Positions 1-13,208 of a stretch of DNA of 64,000 bases are shown piece after piece. The notes below the pieces were generated by a model. The model saw nothing but the letters and a program-made list of their open reading frames with translations. It did no database searches and was not told the DNA's origin. The DNA lies in contig VZRS01009479.1 of NCBI GenBank assembly GCA_013398055.1, forward strand, positions 124,001 through 188,000, given 5' to 3'. The stretch is from Ifrita kowaldi (lineage: Eukaryota; Chordata; Aves; Passeriformes; Cinclosomatidae). Positions within the stretch are counted from its first letter, which is position 1; every line of letters starts with the position of its first letter. The position numbers were made by a program, and so were the translations under genes.

Positions 1-3000
1 CTAGTTTGCAAAGTCAAATATTGATTTAATTTGTTTTGTTCTTAAAGGGTAGAGTAAACCTGGGAAGGTTTTAGTTGTGCAGAGTCACAGGAGGGACAAG
101 CAGGGAACAACTGAAAGAAATGCTTTCTGCCAAAGTTGGCAATTTTCTGATTGGCTAATTAAAAAAACTAAGAAAATCTTCAGTTTAAAGTTTAGGTTGC
201 ACTCAATAACTTTCAAAATGTCAGTTTTGGCATGAAAAATTGGAATCTTGTTGGTGATATAGCCATATAAAAATATATATTTCAGTGTATTCATATTTTC
301 TTTATCCTCTCTTTTTTCAGTAAATAGCCTTTAGGATGCAAACTAAGAAAGTTAATACCAAACGAAGGATTTTTAATTATTAGCTTCATTAGGTTTTACA
401 GAGTTTAAACAAAGAAATCAGAAAGTATTCCACCCCAACCCTGTGTCATTATGGGGTGTTAGTCAACCCCCATTTTCCAAACAGACTTCAAAACACCTTT
501 GGTGAAGTTCCAGTTGAAATACTGATTCTATATATGTTATTTCTTCTAAAATAAGCTAAATCAGACGTCAAGATTTCAACATTTTTTTAACTATAAACAA
601 TTTAAGCTTCAGCTCCCTATGTAGATCTCATGTCTTGGATTAGTTCTCCAGAAAAGGTATTTCTGGGAGAGCATAGGAATGGTTTCCCTTGGATGTGCAG
701 GATGAGGGCACCAGTGACATAATGACTGTAGCAGGTTTTGCTCCCAATGGAAGAGTTGCCATTTCTTCAGCTGTGTTTGTTCCCATTGTTCTTTGGGAAG
801 TGTGTCCATTCTCGGGAAGGGCATGGGAAGCTGTCGCATACCTCCTTGGAACCATGCACTTCTGGTCAATTTGAGTTTTTACTTTAGAGTTTTTCTGTTC
901 TTTACTGAGCAAGTCAGTTTGATAAAATAGATGTTTTTCCTTTCTGTGGCAACTTTGAAGTTACAGAACATCACATCTTGTTAATCCATGTTGTATTAGC
1001 TGACTTACAATGCCACTAATGTAGCCAACATCGTAAATGGATAAAAGCCTTGAGTATACCTTGTGAAATTTCACTTTGAGAAACTATATCCAGCCTTTTT
1101 CGTTCCTTCCATTGTTTCTTTTGGATGGTGTTTACATGCTTCGTAGCTCATGTATTGTGAATAGTTTCTAGAAAAGTGTTTGGATTGAAATCTTGGCCTT
1201 GTTGAAGTCACTGAAAGTTTCAACAGTTACTTCAGTGGTATCAGGTTTTTGTGATGCTTTCAGCAGTAGAAGTAAATTTGTCATACCTGTCAGTGACATA
1301 CACTGTTTAGAAAAAAAGAAAAATCAAGGTTAATTTATTTATTTGTCCTCATGTATGTAATCTCGTCTTTTCTCTGTGCTTTGCATCGTTCAGATAGCTG
1401 AGAACACACTGGATCCTCTTGTATATGCTCTGGCAACTAAGAGTGTCATCTTGAAATGACATGGGATTATCCTAATAATCCCATTATTAGAGTAACTACA
1501 TGCAGTTTGCATGATAATTTCCATGCGAAGGAATTGTTTGAGGGACGAGAATGAAAAAATCCAAACCTACAAGCAAATCTCTGTGTCCCACCTACCTATA
1601 CTAGCAGAATTTGTGTTCCACAGTAGAGCTCTGTGTTGTAACATTAATAACCCATGTTTGATCAGACCCATATGTGCAAAGTCACTGTGAGTTTTAAGAA
1701 GGGAAGGTGGTGTCTAAGGAAGTTGCTGCTGTTGCTCTTACTCAGAACAGCTTCCCCCATGTTAGCAGAGTTGTGCCATTTTAGGCTATGTCAGTCTGGG
1801 TTTCAGGAATGCATTTGTCTTAGTAAAGTGATCCAAATGCTTTTTTCACCTGGGCCATTGTTTTAAAAGTTACTCTGAAGTTTTGAATAACAGTTCAGTA
1901 ACAACTCTTTATTCCAGCTTGAATGGAGGGCGAAAATAGCTCCCATATAAAACATAAAATTTCAGGAATGCTGGAGTAAGTATGCACGGGTGAGTGTGTG
2001 CTTTTGTACCTCGAGGGCAAATGTCCCATCCTCCCCTTCTGACCATAACAGTACATAGGGAAAATGGCCAGACCCGTTTTCCTTGTCTTACCCTATGAAT
2101 TTCCATGTTTCTCCATTGGTCTTTGAACTGCCAGGCATAGGCAACCAAATTAGTACCATCTCAAAACCAGCACTGTTTATATCCTCTGCTCACTCTTAAC
2201 ATGCCTGTACAGTCTAAGCCACAGATTGACCCCTATTGATCTGATTTGACTACACTTCTGTGGAGTAGACAAACAGTGCAAGTGAATCCAGGGACTCTAA
2301 TTCACAGTTCCTTATTTAGGTTCCTAGGTAATAATTCTTATTTGCATTAATCACATTCATCAGCAGAACCCGAGGCCGCCTCTTGCCTTATATACATTCC
2401 TGTTCCTGACAGCAGAGCTAAAAGGTATCTGCTCTGAAGAAAGAGTGTTTTAAGTATATTAACACTTGATACTTAATAGTTGCAAAACTTAACTATTAGA
2501 AAGAAGACGTTTTTCCAAATCAATGGCTCACGCATTACTGTAAAATATATCGATCAAAAACAAAGCATAATGTTAGTCATTTAGTCAGTAGAGTGATGCA
2601 ATACTGAAATAAATTTATCCTTTGACTTGTGCATTAACCTTTTATTGACTGCTTGCATACTCATAATTAACACATACTTTAGCTAGCTTGGTTAATTTTA
2701 GCATCGTGATCAGTGTCCTCTAATGTAGATGACACCCTGATCATCAAAAATCAGTGCAACCCAGGGAACCGTAACCAGGCCAGTGTCTGTCTCAGTGAAT
2801 GTGCACCTGCCCGTGGGGGTATCAGCCACCTTCCAGGGAAAGCATCGTGTGTTGTTATGCAAATAGTCAAACAGTCATGCAAATGTTCGTCATCACTTAG
2901 TTGAACATTGGTAAATATTAATGAACAAAGTCAATTTGTCAAAAACAGACAAAAAGGTTATGAAAAATCTGAGAACTTTAGAGGGTAGAGGTAGTGAGAA

Positions 3001-4465
3001 CGTGCACTTGAACAGTAACTAAAAATGGGCTTTTTTAATTGAAACTGTCACAAGTCTTGATTCTTTTAGTAAGAAAGTAGGGACCATGGAGATCTGTACA
3101 TTCTATAAACAAAAACTTCTTTCTATAATATGTTGTTGAACATGAGGTGTTGCAGCTAAATTGCTCTGAAATATATTATGGCAGTCTTCCTGTTCTCCTG
3201 CTGCAGATAAAGTATTGAAGGCATCTGTTCTGTATTTCAGAGCTTGTGTGATTTCCACTCTTTACACATGTTTTACATATAATAAACACAGGTTAGTTGT
3301 ATTTTCTTTTGGAGTTTTGACTCTATTAACTCAAATAACAGTTTTTAATTGATATGGAATATTTTCATTAGCTTGAAATATTGCAAATCTTCATACTTTC
3401 CCACTACTACCACAGCTCAAAATGGAGTCTTTTTTTGTTTATTTTTGTTTATCAGGAGTTATTGTCTCTAACTCATGTTAACTGTCAGATACAAAGAATT
3501 TTAAATAATTCTGTACAATCATTTACGTGCCTTTGATTGTTCTGCTTCAGTTTAAAATGTTGCTATGCTTTTGCAAGATCTTCATCTCTGTTCCTCTGCT
3601 ACAAATTAAAGACCGTCATGGGAAATATTTCTCCTGTAGAAATTTTTTTAATCAGTAGTATACTCATCTGAAAAGGTCTGGTTTTTGCATCCTGAGTGAG
3701 AAAGCACATCTTTGACTGTGTTCCAGATTGTGGGAGCTATTCAGGTGAATTGCTTATTGAACTGCCAGGTGCAGTGGTGACTGCCCAGAACCAGCCCCAT
3801 ACCTTTGGATATGAGAAACTTAAGCTGGCTTTGATGTCAGCAGATCTGACACGGGGATTGTAATTTTGGTCAAAATAGATGATTCACAGATTATAAAAAT
3901 GTGTCTTTCCCTGCTGTTCTTGCTAGTATGGAGCAGAGCAGTAGAAATCCAACAGAAGGATGAAAGCACCATGGGATTGCTGAACTTGGAGTGTTAGGCA
4001 CTGCTTTCCCTTTTATATTTTTACAGCACATTGATGCCGTTCTATCATCAGAGTGGCGCAGCACGTCTCAGGGCCTGACACACTTCCATTCCTCTAATCC
4101 CTCACATGGAATACACTATGGCTGAAACTTCCCAAGTGCATGGTTGCCTGGAAGTTCAGGCACGTGCTCAGTCGTGGGGAGACCTCTCAGTGATGGCTCT
4201 ACTGGTAACAAATATAGAAAAGGGAAAGTAGCAAGTAGTGGCTCTTGGGCTATCCAGGCACAGCATCACTGTGACTGCTACCACATTTACAGCAACACAA
4301 ATACCCAGATGTGAGTGAAAAGCTGGTCAATGTTTGTGTGAGAGCAAGGGAAAAAAAGACATGAAAGGTAGAAAGAGGGCTCTGAAATGGCGAGGAAGCT
4401 AAAGGTTGATATATCTTTTCTCTCGGAGAAAACGGTTGTTAATAGCAGATGTGAGAGAAAAATGT

Positions 4466-4487
4466 TTATTATTATTATTATTATTAT
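4466..4487. repeat. (TTA)n microsatellite
   Basis: About seven uninterrupted copies of the trinucleotide TTA. It is a simple repeat with no link to a gene. Confidence 0.9.
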
Positions 4488-6430
4488 CAGCTGAGTTTTG
4501 CAGATCACATAACATGTCTGCAGTATTTACTGGCTGAGCTTTGTGATTTGTCATCTGCAATAATCATGGTTAATTTATCCACTTTTAGATGGAAATGCTT
4601 AAACTGGAATGCCTTATACTACCCACCAAACTGAGTGTATTATTTTGCGCCGAGACAGAAAATAAAGCAAGATTTTTAAAGCTTTATAGAGTTATGCTGT
4701 AATTAGTTTCAGCTTCCCCTGCATATTAATTTTCTCCTGTTCCTTTATATGATTTGGAAAATGTCTTCCGAATATGATGGCACAATCAGTTAAGTACCTC
4801 TCAGAACTCACACACTAAACTGCATTTGCTCTAACAACTATTATAAAGCAGCCAGCAAAACAAATCCTCTGTTATTCTGTACAGTGCAGCTTATCAATGC
4901 AAACAGTTTAATATTTATGCTAAGAGGATTGTCACAAGTAGCTTCTGTTCCTTTAATTCTTGTTTTAAATAAATAATGAGAACATTTAAACACATTACTC
5001 TTCCCAGGGCCCTGAGGTCGGCTAATCTTATTATTTATGAAGTGATGCGCTACATAATAGTACTTAGTGCATGTTAACAGATGCTATTATCAGGGGCTGA
5101 TGTGGAGAGCTGAAGATATATTGGAATGCTATGTGTTAATACTGTCCTTGTAGTGTAATGTACGATGGATTGAGTGCCCAGGATGCTGGTGCAGCAATTA
5201 ACCACCCACCAACATGGGTGTAAAGCTGAAGTATGTTTTCTCATGGGGATTACACTGCTATTAATAATTCCCAGGAGAAGAAGACATCTTTCATTCGGCA
5301 GCAGTCTCTTCCAGAAGGTCATTGGTGTGGACAAGGAAGTTGCATGTGTCAGTATTCTTAGAGCTCATTCTACTGAGATGAAAGACACATATATGTTTAA
5401 AACAACTTTAAATTTCTTACAAAAATCGTGTGCTTTATAGAACACGAATTTTAAAAAATGACATTCAAGAGTTGAAAGTGCATTTCTGCAATTTGGTTGT
5501 TATCTCTTTAAAGAGCTATGTAGACCTGCAGTATATACCAAAATTAAGGTAATTCTCAGTATTTTTCTTTGTCTTGCCCTATTGCAATCATTAACTAATT
5601 AATCAGCAATGTCCAAGTTGTTTGAGGGAAGGGAAAAGCGAGAGGGAGAAATCCTCCTTGAACTGTGGCAATGTTTTTGATGCAGCATGTATTACAGTCT
5701 AATCTTTAGAGATGTGGTGGTTGCCACTTATAAAAACTTCCCTCTGCAGGCTGCAGTTCAGTTGAATATTATAATTAGTCCTCACTAGTATTGATGAATA
5801 ATCCATTTAATAAAAAACATTGTAATTTAAACATTTTCTCTGGGGACTAACATACACTAACCTCTTAATTTAATTTTATTGAAGTTTCGCCCACTTATTC
5901 ATCATTGGAAGGTGTTATTAACCTCCACTTCCATTTTTCTTTATAGAATTTTCTCTTTTTATATTGCCTTTTTCAGTGCGTAGCAGGTTGATACACTTGT
6001 AAATCTCCAGAATCTACAAAGCTAGTCCGGCTTCTTTAATGTTGTTTAATCTATCCCCCCTGACCTTAATGCAGTAAATTCAGTTTAATCTTTCTCAATA
6101 ATCTAGTAATACATTGGAAACTGGCAAAAATTTAAATCTGATAATGGTTTAATCACATACTTTAAATAACAGCTGAGATAATGAAAAAATAATTCACCAT
6201 ATAAAGGAACACTAACTGAGTTTTCTCTGTGATTGGCTTTTTGAGAAATCCCTGTAGAAAATACAAAGCCTACAACAGAAATCAACTTCACTGGAAATGT
6301 TCAATCCATTTGGTGTCAGAAGATGTCGTATTTCTTTTTTATTATCATCTTTCTCTTTAAATTAATGCTCAAATGTATCCTTGCTGAGTATTCAGTTTCT
6401 TGATACAGCTTTACTTAAGTAGTTTATCTG

Positions 6431-6447
6431 CTTACCTTTTTTTTCAG
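6431..6447 (+). promoter_or_regulatory. Splice acceptor before the terminal coding exon
   Basis: A tract of eight T residues follows a CTTACC stretch and runs into CAG, with AG at 6446-6447. This is a textbook 3' splice site with an uninterrupted pyrimidine run and no competing AG. It sets the exon start at 6448. The first exon base completes a split codon, so the intron is phase 2. Confidence 0.7.
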
Positions 6448-6601
6448 ATGCCAGTCAGACACAGCAGAGAGCTTGCCAGAAGAACAGAAACCAGAATGCC
6501 ATCCCTTCTGGACAGATGATGATGAATGTAATATGCCTCTGCCATATGATCTAGAAGAAGTAATTGCTTATCTACAAAATCTTGTTCAGTGGATAGAATA
6601 A
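6448..6601 (+). CDS. Terminal coding exon of an unidentified gene (partial, C-terminal 50 residues)
   Basis: The exon starts after AG at 6446-6447. One base (6448) completes a split codon. Codons then run in frame from TGC at 6449 to TAA at 6599-6601, giving the last 50 residues of a larger protein. The peptide is acidic: an N-terminal part with SLPEEQKPEC, then HPFWTDDDEC with a DDDE cluster, then NMPLPYDL, then a likely amphipathic helix LEEVIAYLQNLVQWIE at the very C terminus. There are three cysteines and no transmembrane segment. The other two frames close after about 24 and 36 codons. Support comes from the strong acceptor, the protein-like composition, and a canonical poly(A) signal with GT-rich element 140-190 bases after the stop. 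I do not recognise the family, and the upstream exons lie outside the window. A chance open frame behind a cryptic acceptor is the alternative. Confidence 0.6.
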
Positions 6602-6765
6602 CAAGTGACCTTCCATCCTGGAATTATTGATGCTGGTCATCCGGGGAGAAGCTTTGTAGTTATCGTAAATCTTTTCAGCTTTATGATTCCTTGTTTTTCA
6701 TGTGTCAATGCAGATTTTACCAGCCTTTACACAGTAGCTTATAATAAAAAAGACCAGCCCCTGAA
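6602..6765 (+). other. Short 3' UTR of the terminal exon
   Basis: This runs from the stop codon to the predicted cleavage zone about 15-25 bases after AATAAA. At roughly 165 bases it is short for a vertebrate 3' UTR. A longer isoform using a later poly(A) site cannot be excluded. A 63-codon frame inside it (from 6605) has no support as a gene. Confidence 0.45.
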
Positions 6766-6787
6766 TTTACGGAAGTGTGTGTTTTTT
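6743..6787 (+). terminator. Poly(A) signal with downstream GT-rich element
   Basis: A canonical AATAAA hexamer lies at 6743-6748. About 27 bases further on is a GTGTGTGTTTTTT run at about 6775-6787, the usual order and spacing for a cleavage and polyadenylation site. It lies 142 bases after the TAA of the upstream coding exon. Cleavage would fall near 6760-6770. Confidence 0.55.
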
Positions 6788-6876
6788 AAGACCTGAAGTC
6801 CAGAACACCAGCCTTAGTTCCCTCTTCCTCCTCTGCTTTAATTCCCATTGACCATACAGCCCAGGGATATCCATGT

Positions 6877-7275
6877 TTCACAGAATGACAGAATGGGTCA
6901 GGCTGGAAGGGACCACAGTGGTGCATCTGGCCCAAGCTCCCTGCTCTGGCAGGGCCATCCCAGAGCTCATGGTGCAGGACTGTGTCCAGACAGTTCTGGA
7001 ATATCCCCAGTGAGGGAGACTCCGCAGCCTCTGGCCAATCTGTTCAGTGCTTGGGCACTGCACAGCGAAGAAATCTTTCCTCATGTCCAGGTGGAGCTTC
7101 CTGGGCATCAGTTCCTGCCTGTTCATCTTGTCCCATTGCTGGGCACCACAGAGCAGAGCCTGGTCCACGCTCTGACACCTCCTGCAGATACTGACAGACG
7201 TCAGTAACATCCCCTCTCAGCCATCTCTTCTTGAGGCTGAACAGCCCAACTCAGCCAGTGTTTTGACAGGTTCCC
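6877..7275 (-). mobile_element. CR1 LINE, 3' end fragment (minus strand)
   Basis: The + strand opens with CACAGAATGACAGAATG followed by CAGGCTGGAAGGGACC. This is the reverse complement of the CR1 3' tail with its short terminal repeat. Typical CR1 landmarks follow: a tract about a limited number of counts in the first lines, a TCTTTCCTCATGTCCAGGTGG stretch, and CCCTCTCAGCC with TTGAGGCTGAACAGCCCAAC near the far end. The copy is 5'-truncated to about 400 bases and diverged. Open frames across it on both strands (within 6848-7210) are shadows of the repeat tail and not genes. It inserted about 110 bases past the poly(A) signal of the upstream gene. Confidence 0.88.
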
Positions 7276-9431
7276 TCAGTATCCAAATGTCAGCCTCCAT
7301 GAGTGCCTAGAACTGTCTCTGGCCTGGCAGGTTTGAGCAACCCAAGGTGTAGCTCACACTTGTGGAAAAGCAGATCTGGGCATCCTAATGAGAGGCCAGC
7401 TTGGGGTGAACCTGCTGGAGATCTTCGAAACAGAGCTGTGAATTCTTCATCCGTTAACACAAAGGGGAAGGAGGTGATGGAGGTAGTCCTTTGTGCAGTG
7501 GCTCCTTCTCAGACCGTTTTTTCAGATGAGGAATTCTGGAGGAGCATTCTAACACAGATCCCAAGACTTACTGTTTTGCCTCGTGGAAACTAAATGGAGA
7601 GACTAAACTAAACTACTAGGACAGATTTCTGATGTGGATCTATACCTCCTGGGCTCCCTGGAATTCAGAATTTAGTTCCTCACCATTGCTTTGTTTCTGC
7701 ATGTTGTGAATCCTATCCTGAGGCCAGGTTTCCTAGTGCATTGCCTAAAGAGCTGGTGGACCTAAGTAAGACCTTCCATTTGGGTTGTTTGGTCCCCCAA
7801 CAAACTAGATTTAGATTGTGTGATATTGGGTATTAGAGCATCAAGTGTGATCTATGAGAACAAAACCAGAAAACTATGAGAAATGAAGCTGTTTGTGATG
7901 TTTTGTAGTAACGTGCTATAAAAAGAACAATTCTGTGTGGGTTGATACAGGGTGCTCCTGAATGAGATAGAGAATTTTGATTTGATAAATTGCTATTTCA
8001 ACTGAACTGATTGGACTGGTGTCCAACTTTGCCACAGAAAGCAGAAAACCATTACAGTGAAAAAGCACTCAGGCTGTATTATCACTACAAAAGAAGCCAG
8101 TAAGATTCAGAGTTTGACATTGCTACCAAGAAATGAATACGCCTTCTGTGTTAATCTGGTGTTTAAAGTCTCTGCTGAGGCCAGGCTGACCCAGAACACA
8201 CCAGCTTTCTGTACTGGCAAAGTGCTGTGTGTGTGGATGAGGCTTGTACTCCTGAAAATTGTACTTTTGACAGTATAACATACGCCAGACCTCCCTGGAG
8301 CTAAGGAAGCTGTGCCAGTAAAAATTCCATTTTAGTGGTATAAAACTGTGTCCACACCTACCAGCTTTTGCCAGGACAATTACATCAAGTAGAGATTGTA
8401 CCTCATAAGACTTCTGGTATAGATGTGCCAGAAAAAGTATAAAAACCTGAATCAAGTGTTTCCATTGTAGTCCTGGGCTTCTGTGAAAGCTTTTAGTTAC
8501 CCCGTAGAATGTAAAAACTCTCTGAAGAATAATTTATTACTTAAAATAGGTTTGATAATGTTACCTTGATCCACACATTTATCTGTTGTCTCTTGTGCCA
8601 CAGATTTCATAACATTTGGAAATTGTGTTGTGGGTACAGCTATCTCTTTCCTGCACTAGCTAAAGCTGGCTTTACCAGTGGGCAAATAGCACGTATTTGG
8701 GATTAGTGCCACACTAAGCACTGTTTACTTTGGAGATCACTTAGAGAAAAGCTAGCTGAAGATGTGGGAATTCTGCTTTTGAAAAGGCAGTTCTCAGAAA
8801 CAGATATTGCTTTGGAATTGAGCAATATGAATTAACAAGTTAATGATGTAACAGTGTTAACACAGTGTTTGAGGGGACTGTTTATTTATGCTGTTACTTT
8901 ATGATTACTTTGTGTTTAATTAAGCGCTGCTAAAAACCATGGGGATCACAATAGTGAAAGGAACCTGACCACCACAAAGGGTGGAGAAGGCACATCAATG
9001 TTGTAGTTTGGAGCTGAAGTGGAGGCAAAGCTATTTAAAAGATGATTGGCAAAAAATTATTTCCAGCAGCAGTAAAAAAAAAAAAACCCAAAACAAAACA
9101 ATCCCAAACCTATTAGGAGACTGCTGGCAGTAATAATAGAATTTTTAGACTACTCCCAGGTCTTGCCTATGCTTGAAGATTTAAGGTAGTGAATTAGGTG
9201 AACTAGTACTAGTCTCAGTGCAGTCACATAGCGCTTACCTAAGCCATGGATAGCGATGACATGGACAAATGAACACCTTTGGAATGAATAAGACTGCCAA
9301 AATACCAGTAATCAGGTGGTTGAGGGCTCTGTGTTGCGTTCCAGTCTTGCATCATCTAAATCAGTATAACCTAATTGAGTTCAGTTGAAATGCAGAAGTA
9401 TGAGAAGATTTCATTTCTCCAAAGCCCACAG

Positions 9432-9523
9432 GAGCTGATAGCAATAACATGAGTAAGGTGGTGGAACTGTTTGAAGCACATAGTAATGCCAAAGGGTACC
9501 CCAAAAGGAGAATGCAGTTAAAG
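9432..9523 (+). other. Candidate exon with consensus donor (unconfirmed)
   Basis: An acceptor-like CCCACAG ends at 9431, and a full consensus donor GTAAGT follows at 9524-9529 after AAG. One frame is open across the whole 92 bases (two leading bases, then 30 codons) and contains the string MSKVVELFEAHSNAKGYPKR. The other two frames stop early. The acceptor is mediocre because purines interrupt its pyrimidine tract. One open frame of 30 codons has roughly an even chance of occurring at random, so this may be a pseudoexon. Confidence 0.2.
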
Positions 9524-12500
9524 GTAAGTATATATAAAAAACTTGAGAGATCAAGTGTAAATTATTGCTGTGTTTAGATTACGTATTAGAAGCTGACAAA
9601 TACTTTGAAGTTATTCTTTATTCAATTCAAGTAGTTACAATTTAGCTTGTTTCAATGATTCTTTAGCAATCCATTTATATTTCAGCATTAGATAACCCAT
9701 TTCCTTTTTGTATGAGCTGGAAGACACAGCTTCTAATGAATGTCCTGTCTGTAGCAACTGTTTGCCAAGCCTGGATGCTTTAGAAGCATAAGGACAAGGT
9801 GAAGTTTTTTCAGGGAAGAGGTGAGAGCATAAATTAACTTTTGACATTAAATTCAGTGGTTCTTTTAAAGTGGTGAAGTTCACGACTTTGCTTACATTTA
9901 CTTTTCATCAGCCAGGACTGAATTGAGGTAAAATAGTTCACTTGCACATGTGCGTCAGGCTAAATGGATTGCAGAAGATACAGATCTGTTTGCCTGTCTG
10001 CACTTGCCTTTAGACAATATTCATCAATTTTACAAAAGCTACTGACTAAACATGGAACCAGTACAAATGAAATGCTCAAGGCAAGGGCTTTCTTTTATAA
10101 ATCTGATACAGAGTTGGTTTTACACTGATAGAAAGAAAATGTTGGCAGAAAATGAAAAACTTCTATTGTTTCTGTAATTTGGGGGATGAAAGATACAGAC
10201 TGTTTTTAAGTGTTTGATAGAAAACTGCTGTGTTATGCAATGTAATTAGAAATGTTTTTATAATGCTTTGTTCATATCTCTGTATATGAAAATATCCCAT
10301 AGGTCCTTTCTTCTGTTAAAAAGGTTATGTAAATAAATAAAATTAATCTCAATACAGTAGATTTTAAAGGCGTAACACTTATGTTCTAAGCTTTACAGCA
10401 GGTTCTGATTATTTAAAGGATAAATAAGAGTGCCATGAGTAATCACTGACTGGCAACTGTGCAGGATGGGTAACATGCACCAATAGATATCCAAATCTGT
10501 TGTCTTCTTATAATTTGAATATGGTTTTCGGTTCACTGGTAGTGGTGCAAGATGCACTATAAAATCATGCTGGACTGCTTAATGCAGTGGGGCAGATTCA
10601 AGGATTCCATTGATGTAACAGGGCATGAAGAAATTCAGATTGTTAAAATCCATCATGAAAGGTGACTGAAATACTGTAGTGTGTTAAGAGTTGGTATTGC
10701 TCCTTTCTCAGTTGCAGCAGTGCTGTTCCATTAGTCCTGTGCCGTGCAGCACTGGGTTATTGGACATTAAACCAGGCCGGGAGCTGATGTCTAAGCTGGG
10801 CTGAGAGCAGGGCAAGAGAGGCGAGGTGAGATGCACATGAGACCCAAGGGATGTGCTTTCTCAAGGCCACAACTTCATTAACTGAACTCATATGGGAGTC
10901 ATTGAGCTCAAACTAGTACAGTGCAGGTCAGGATCTCTCCCTTAATTGTTACCACCTGGTGCAAAGTTAATGTTGGCTTCCTAAACCGCTTCCTGCCTCT
11001 TGACAGCAGTCCTCAGCTTCTTGCTGGGAGCTGACCACTCTTAGCTCACACCAAGATTACAGAGTTGGGATGAGTGGCTGTTCCACTGTAGCAACAGGGA
11101 TGAGAAACTCTCATCCCCAGTTTCAGCTTCCACCTCCATCCTGCTGGACCTCCACAAACTGAGTACCTCCAAATATTCTGTTTCCTATTTGAGATTCAAG
11201 TTGCTGCAGCTCATCTTCTGTCATGTCCCACCAGGACAGTGATCTGACACAGGCAAGGGTCAGACAAGAATTCTGTTCAGATGAGGTTCCTCATCAAAAA
11301 TAGACATCCATTGCACTTCCCATAAGAGTGAAAAGTTCAGCACTACACTGATCTTCCATTAGAAGGTGAAGCTGCTAGGGAGTGATGAAGGACTCTGGTT
11401 AAACCACCAGCATTCCTTGTTCTGTAGGACTCCCATCCTGCCCTATTCTGGCTCACCCCACCTGTACAGGCAGAGGTAATCCTGAATAGAACCACTGTTC
11501 TCTTTCCTGTCCAAACTGACTCTTCACCTTCAGTGGCTGGGCTTGCACCTTCATTTACATTCATCTGTCCGCTCCATCTTAGCCTGAAGGCATTCATTGA
11601 ACAAGAGAAGATAATTTATACAATTACAAAAAGACTGTACATAGAAAGGCTTCAGAACTGGCTGAATAATGTGTAAAATAAAAGCCAAGAAATAACTGAT
11701 AAAATTAACACATTAAAATGCTGATGTTTGGGCATGAGCGCTTCACATATGCCATGTGAATTATAGTTTCCCTTGGTGCTTTGGAGATAACATTCATAAT
11801 CCAAAAGGATGTATTATGCTATGGTTTACATCCTCTAAATCTCTACTGGTTTTACAGGGCTTGTCCATGATGATTAAGAATTTGGTCACAAAAGTTGTTC
11901 TCCTCCCCCTGCCTATCGTCAAATACTTGCTTTCATGCCAACACATCTTGGTCTGATTAGTCCCCTTGATTACAGGCTAAAGTAAAAAGTCAGGTGTATA
12001 AGATTCCCATTATCCTTTATTCCACTGCTTCTAAGAACAGGTCAGATAGAGTTATTTCAGTGAAAATGTGAACAATCAACTTCTGTTTACCATTAACCTT
12101 CAGTTTTCTTTTCTTAAAATCAAATCAGGGCTTGGTAGGCAGTTATTTTCATACATGTCCCTTGATCAGTGGAACAATCTGTCAAAAGCCATTAAAGCCT
12201 CTATTAGGTTGAATTGCATTCAAAGTTAAGCTCTCCAATCATTTGAAGGGCTGTGATGATTGTTTTTAATATGGTATACATTGATTTCTCTCTCGGAGTA
12301 GCAATGTAACTTTGAAAGTAAGTGTGTATGACTTGAGCATTTTGCTCTCCAGCATGTCTTGAGAAGCTTTGTTTCTTGTGGAAGATGAACGTCTACATAA
12401 AAATAAGGAAAAACCAAATGCAGTGGAATCACCTCTTTATTGTCACAAGTTTTTCATTTTTCCTAGTTCGTTGTAACCCTCTAGGTGTAACAGATGAAAT

Positions 12501-13208
12501 TGGAAGAAATTTTCCAGGGTCCATTTCCTAACAGCTCCACTGAAAAATTTGTCTAATTTTACTGGTATTTTAAAAGTGGCTCTTTATCTTAAAATATCAG
12601 GATGCTTTACACAGAGAAACTGAGGCAGAGGTTAAAAGTGCAGCTGGGGCCTGAGTGCCAACACTGGAACGAGTGTTATGTAACCCTCTGTTGCTGGCAT
12701 GTCTCCATTACTTCCAGTTAATCAGCTCAGTTTACAGATTAAAGATGCTCTCATAGAACTCGTTGTCCTCCAAAGTTATATCTGAAAGTGGAGCTGAAAT
12801 CTGTCCTACTCATGTCATATTTAGCACAATATTTAATTGCATAACATACAACAATACATCTCATGTAATAGAGATCTTTCAGGCCTCCTAAGGTTTGATT
12901 AAAACTTTCCAGTGAGTTTTTTAGTTACACTCCAGGCCCCTGAGCTCTCAATGGGAAAGATAGATTTTATTGGAATTCAATGTTTCCATGGAGAATATGC
13001 AGTGTATAATACAATATAATATGATACTATCACCACTCTTCTAGATCTATTTTAAGTATTTCCACTGCATGCCCCATAAGGTGGTACAGCTGCTGTATTA
13101 GGAAACTTTTAAGAAAATACCCTGTTGGTATTTGTGCTGTTTTTACCAAGGTGAAGATGAGTAGCTGAAGCAAACTGGAATGCTGGTTTATGCACCTGTT
13201 AGCACTTT

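Larger units (their letters stand above)
1..6447 (+). other. Probable 3' part of a long intron (noncoding)
   Basis: No exon, RNA gene or dated repeat is recognisable here. Open frames are short and lack splice or codon support. The stretch is AT-rich and ends in a polypyrimidine tract and AG directly before the terminal coding exon at 6448, so it is best read as the last intron of that + strand gene. Positions 4780-5060 and 5580-5840 are rich in homeodomain-like TAAT motifs and could hold conserved regulatory DNA, but that is only an impression. The intron assignment rests on the downstream exon being real. Confidence 0.5.

Noticed and set aside
609..912. Overlapping frames on both strands near a repeat-free patch
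   Set aside because: No similarity that I can recognise to any protein family, and no splice signals bounding them.
1919..1976. Segment between a good acceptor (TTTATTCCAG) and GTAAGT
   Set aside because: All three + frames contain stops. It illustrates how readily pseudoexons occur in this sequence.
6848..7210. Open frames of 110-119 codons on both strands
   Set aside because: They lie across the CR1 3' tail at 6877-7275, which is noncoding repeat sequence.
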